A DNA stretch of 64,000 bases from an uncultured Bacteroidota bacterium (GTDB lineage Bacteria; Bacteroidota; Bacteroidia; Bacteroidales; P3), in NCBI GenBank assembly GCA_902777005.1, contig CACYSB010000003.1, positions 74,614-138,613 of the forward strand, in the 5' to 3' direction. Positions 62,594-64,000 of the stretch are shown here, piece after piece; within the stretch, counting starts at the first letter, position 1, and the number at the start of each line of letters is the position of its first letter. Under the pieces are notes generated by a model. That model did not search any database. It was not told where the DNA came from and saw only the letters and a list, made by a program, of their open reading frames with translations. The position numbers and the translations under genes are program-made.

Positions 62594-64000
62594 ATGCCAG
62601 AGATGTCAAATAAGTTTGTCCCCAAACATTTTGGAGACAAGAACCCCAACCCCAAGCTGATAAAGCTGGTGCGCCACATCACAGACCGCATTCCCGGAAA
62701 GATAAAGATGACCACCGAGGCTCCGGAATACTGGGGCTTGGCCTGTATCTTCGAGGATGAGATGGACCAACTGCATGAGCTGAACCGCCAGAAACATTAC
62801 GCGTCGACGGAAGAAGGGTTCGACGCCTTGCTGGACAAGCTGGCTTACTTCGGCATGCTGGAGTACGACTACGGCGACCACTACACAAAGGACGGTCCCG
62901 TGCCGGGCACCACCTTCGAGCGCAAAGACCGCGAATATTGGGTGCCGATGTTCGTCCCGGGCAGCGCCGAGTACACAAATATGAACGTGGAGTTGATGGA
63001 CAAGCATCCAGAGCTGGCAATGTTCTTTGAGCGTATGACATTCCTGCCGTTGGAGAAGATTACACCCATGGTACCTATGGGCGGCAGCGGCATAGGCATG
63101 CACGTCATCCCCGTGGAGAAAGCCATATCCATGGAGAATGAGACCGCCGACATAGAACATATATCCTATTGGCTCAAACGCTATGAGGGGCATCTTGCCG
63201 TAGGCATCTGCTCATGCCGCTACGGGCGCAAAAAACTCGACGAAGGCTGCGCCGACGACTATCGCGACTGGTGTATCGGCGTAGGCGACATGGCCGACTA
63301 CCTGATAGAGACCAAACGCGGACATGCCATCACCTATGACGAGGCTATCAATATTCTCAAGATTGCCGAGGACAACGGCTTTGTACACCAGGTAACCAAT
63401 ATCGACGGCGAAGGAAAGATATTCGCCATCTGCAACTGCAATGTCAAGATATGCAATGCCCTGCGCACATCGCAGCTCTTCAACACCCCCAACATGAGCC
63501 GAAGCGCCTATGTGGCCAAAGTAGAGCCTAAGAACTGCGTAGCCTGCGGTCGCTGCGTGGAATACTGCCCCGCCGGAGCCGTCCGTCTGGGGCAAAAACT
63601 ATGCACCAAGCACGGTGAGCAGACGTATCCCAAACAGGAGCTGCCCGACGCAAAGAAATGGGGTCCGCACAAATGGGATGAGGACTACCGCGACAAGAAC
63701 CGCATCAACTGCTACCCCACAGGCACGGCGCCATGCAAGACCGCCTGTCCGGCGCATATCGCCGTGCAGGGGTACCTGAAGAAAGCCGCCGAAGGGAAAT
63801 ACCGCGAGGCATTGGAACTCATCAAGCGCGAGAACCCATTCCCCGCCGTCTGCGGCCGCGTATGCAACCGCCGCTGTGAAGATGCATGTACCCGCGGCAC
63901 CATTGACAAGCCTATAGCTATCGACGCCGTGAAGAAATTCATCGCCGAACAGGACCTGCATGCAGAGCACCGCTTTGTGCCAGAAATCAATATTGCGTCG
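62594..64000 (+). CDS. Iron-sulfur, probable FAD/NAD(P)-dependent oxidoreductase (3' end outside window)
   Basis: 469 residues visible; no stop before the window edge. ATG at 62594 (MPEMSNKFVPKHFG) or 62603. Seen in order: a region with four cysteines (ICSCRYGRKKLDEGC...DWC, about 202-225), ICNCNVKIC (about 281-289), a 4Fe-4S ferredoxin domain CVACGRCVEYCPAGAV (about 318-333), and a GltD-like N-terminal segment CKTACPAHIAVQGYLKKAAE ... CGRVCNRRCEDAC. This is the iron-sulfur entry of glutamate synthase small-subunit-type FAD enzymes, so a flavin domain probably follows. Its position after hypB suggests a link to hydrogen metabolism, which is inference. Confidence 0.85.
   Translation, partial: MPEMSNKFVPKHFGDKNPNPKLIKLVRHITDRIPGKIKMTTEAPEYWGLACIFEDEMDQLHELNRQKHYASTEEGFDALLDKLAYFGMLEYDYGDHYTKDGPVPGTTFERKDREYWVPMFVPGSAEYTNMNVELMDKHPELAMFFERMTFLPLEKITPMVPMGGSGIGMHVIPVEKAISMENETADIEHISYWLKRYEGHLAVGICSCRYGRKKLDEGCADDYRDWCIGVGDMADYLIETKRGHAITYDEAINILKIAEDNGFVHQVTNIDGEGKIFAICNCNVKICNALRTSQLFNTPNMSRSAYVAKVEPKNCVACGRCVEYCPAGAVRLGQKLCTKHGEQTYPKQELPDAKKWGPHKWDEDYRDKNRINCYPTGTAPCKTACPAHIAVQGYLKKAAEGKYREALELIKRENPFPAVCGRVCNRRCEDACTRGTIDKPIAIDAVKKFIAEQDLHAEHRFVPEINIAS

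Overview
The window is a chromosomal segment of an uncultured or unnamed member of Bacteroidales (Bacteroidota). Four things point there. Promoters follow the Bacteroidota pattern, TTG about 19-21 bases before TAnnTTTG (best copies before tRNA-Asn, hypB, tex, fba, both other tRNAs and a candidate small RNA). Several large secreted proteins end in type IX secretion sorting domains (a BspA-like leucine-rich repeat protein, a C10 protease, a gingipain-like C25 protease, probably a beta-propeller protein). Lineage-typical families such as TamL, DUF4293, DUF1599 and a BT_3928-like DoxX protein are present. The rsfS-ftsH-cdsA-psd gene order is also typical. Genus cannot be told from the sequence alone. 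No insertion sequence, CRISPR array, phage gene or rRNA operon was seen.

Layout. 1-3.0 kb: glycan genes (end of a YfhO-like membrane protein, GT2, convergent GT4). 1.8-8.1 kb, minus strand: a tightly packed six-gene operon that reads as a phosphonate-glycan pathway: IspD-like cytidylyltransferase, TagD-like/PEP mutase fusion, phosphonopyruvate decarboxylase, iron-type alcohol dehydrogenase, LicD-type transferase and GT4 glycosyltransferase. The predicted product is a hydroxyethylphosphonate-type group placed on a surface glycan. 8.2-20 kb: YwqK/MORN protein, a candidate small RNA, mtaB, aquaporin, proS, an unknown envelope protein, waaA-tamL, an EamA transporter and a Fic AMP-transferase with a likely autoregulatory operator. 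20-31.5 kb: secreted proteins (BspA-like, C10 protease, DsbD, propeller, a conserved secreted protein) and two tRNA genes, fMet and Leu. 31.5-44.4 kb: tex, sppA, fba, ispE, phoH-like, phosphoesterase, ATPase, lipoprotein, polyprenyl-phosphate sugar transferase, FKBP isomerase and a PLP decarboxylase. 44.5-54.4 kb, minus strand: C25 protease and a housekeeping run (rluA-type, psd, cdsA, ftsH, rsfS, tsaE, DUF4293, DoxX, DUF1599). 54.6-64 kb, plus strand: folP-cdaA, DUF2975 plus a small HTH regulator, an M16 protease, nnrD, tRNA-Asn, hypB and the first 469 codons of an iron-sulfur oxidoreductase cut by the window edge.

How parts work together. The phosphonate operon, the waaA-tamL pair, the 40.5 kb sugar-phosphate transferase and the surface glycosyltransferases all build the cell envelope. 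The T9SS cargo proteins are exported across it, and DsbD (translationally coupled to the C10 cysteine protease) probably supplies periplasmic thiol chemistry. cdsA and psd supply phospholipids.

Non-coding structure is unusually rich. There are five copies of a GC-rich palindromic intergenic repeat, five heptamer arrays (GTAACCT/GTAACCC) that all point the same way between 35.5 and 52.1 kb, and an octamer tract reused inside two unrelated genes. A nested palindrome sits against tRNA-fMet, the BspA gene has a long structured leader, and an 11-bp-period array lies upstream of nnrD. All statements are from reading the sequence; no database search was run.
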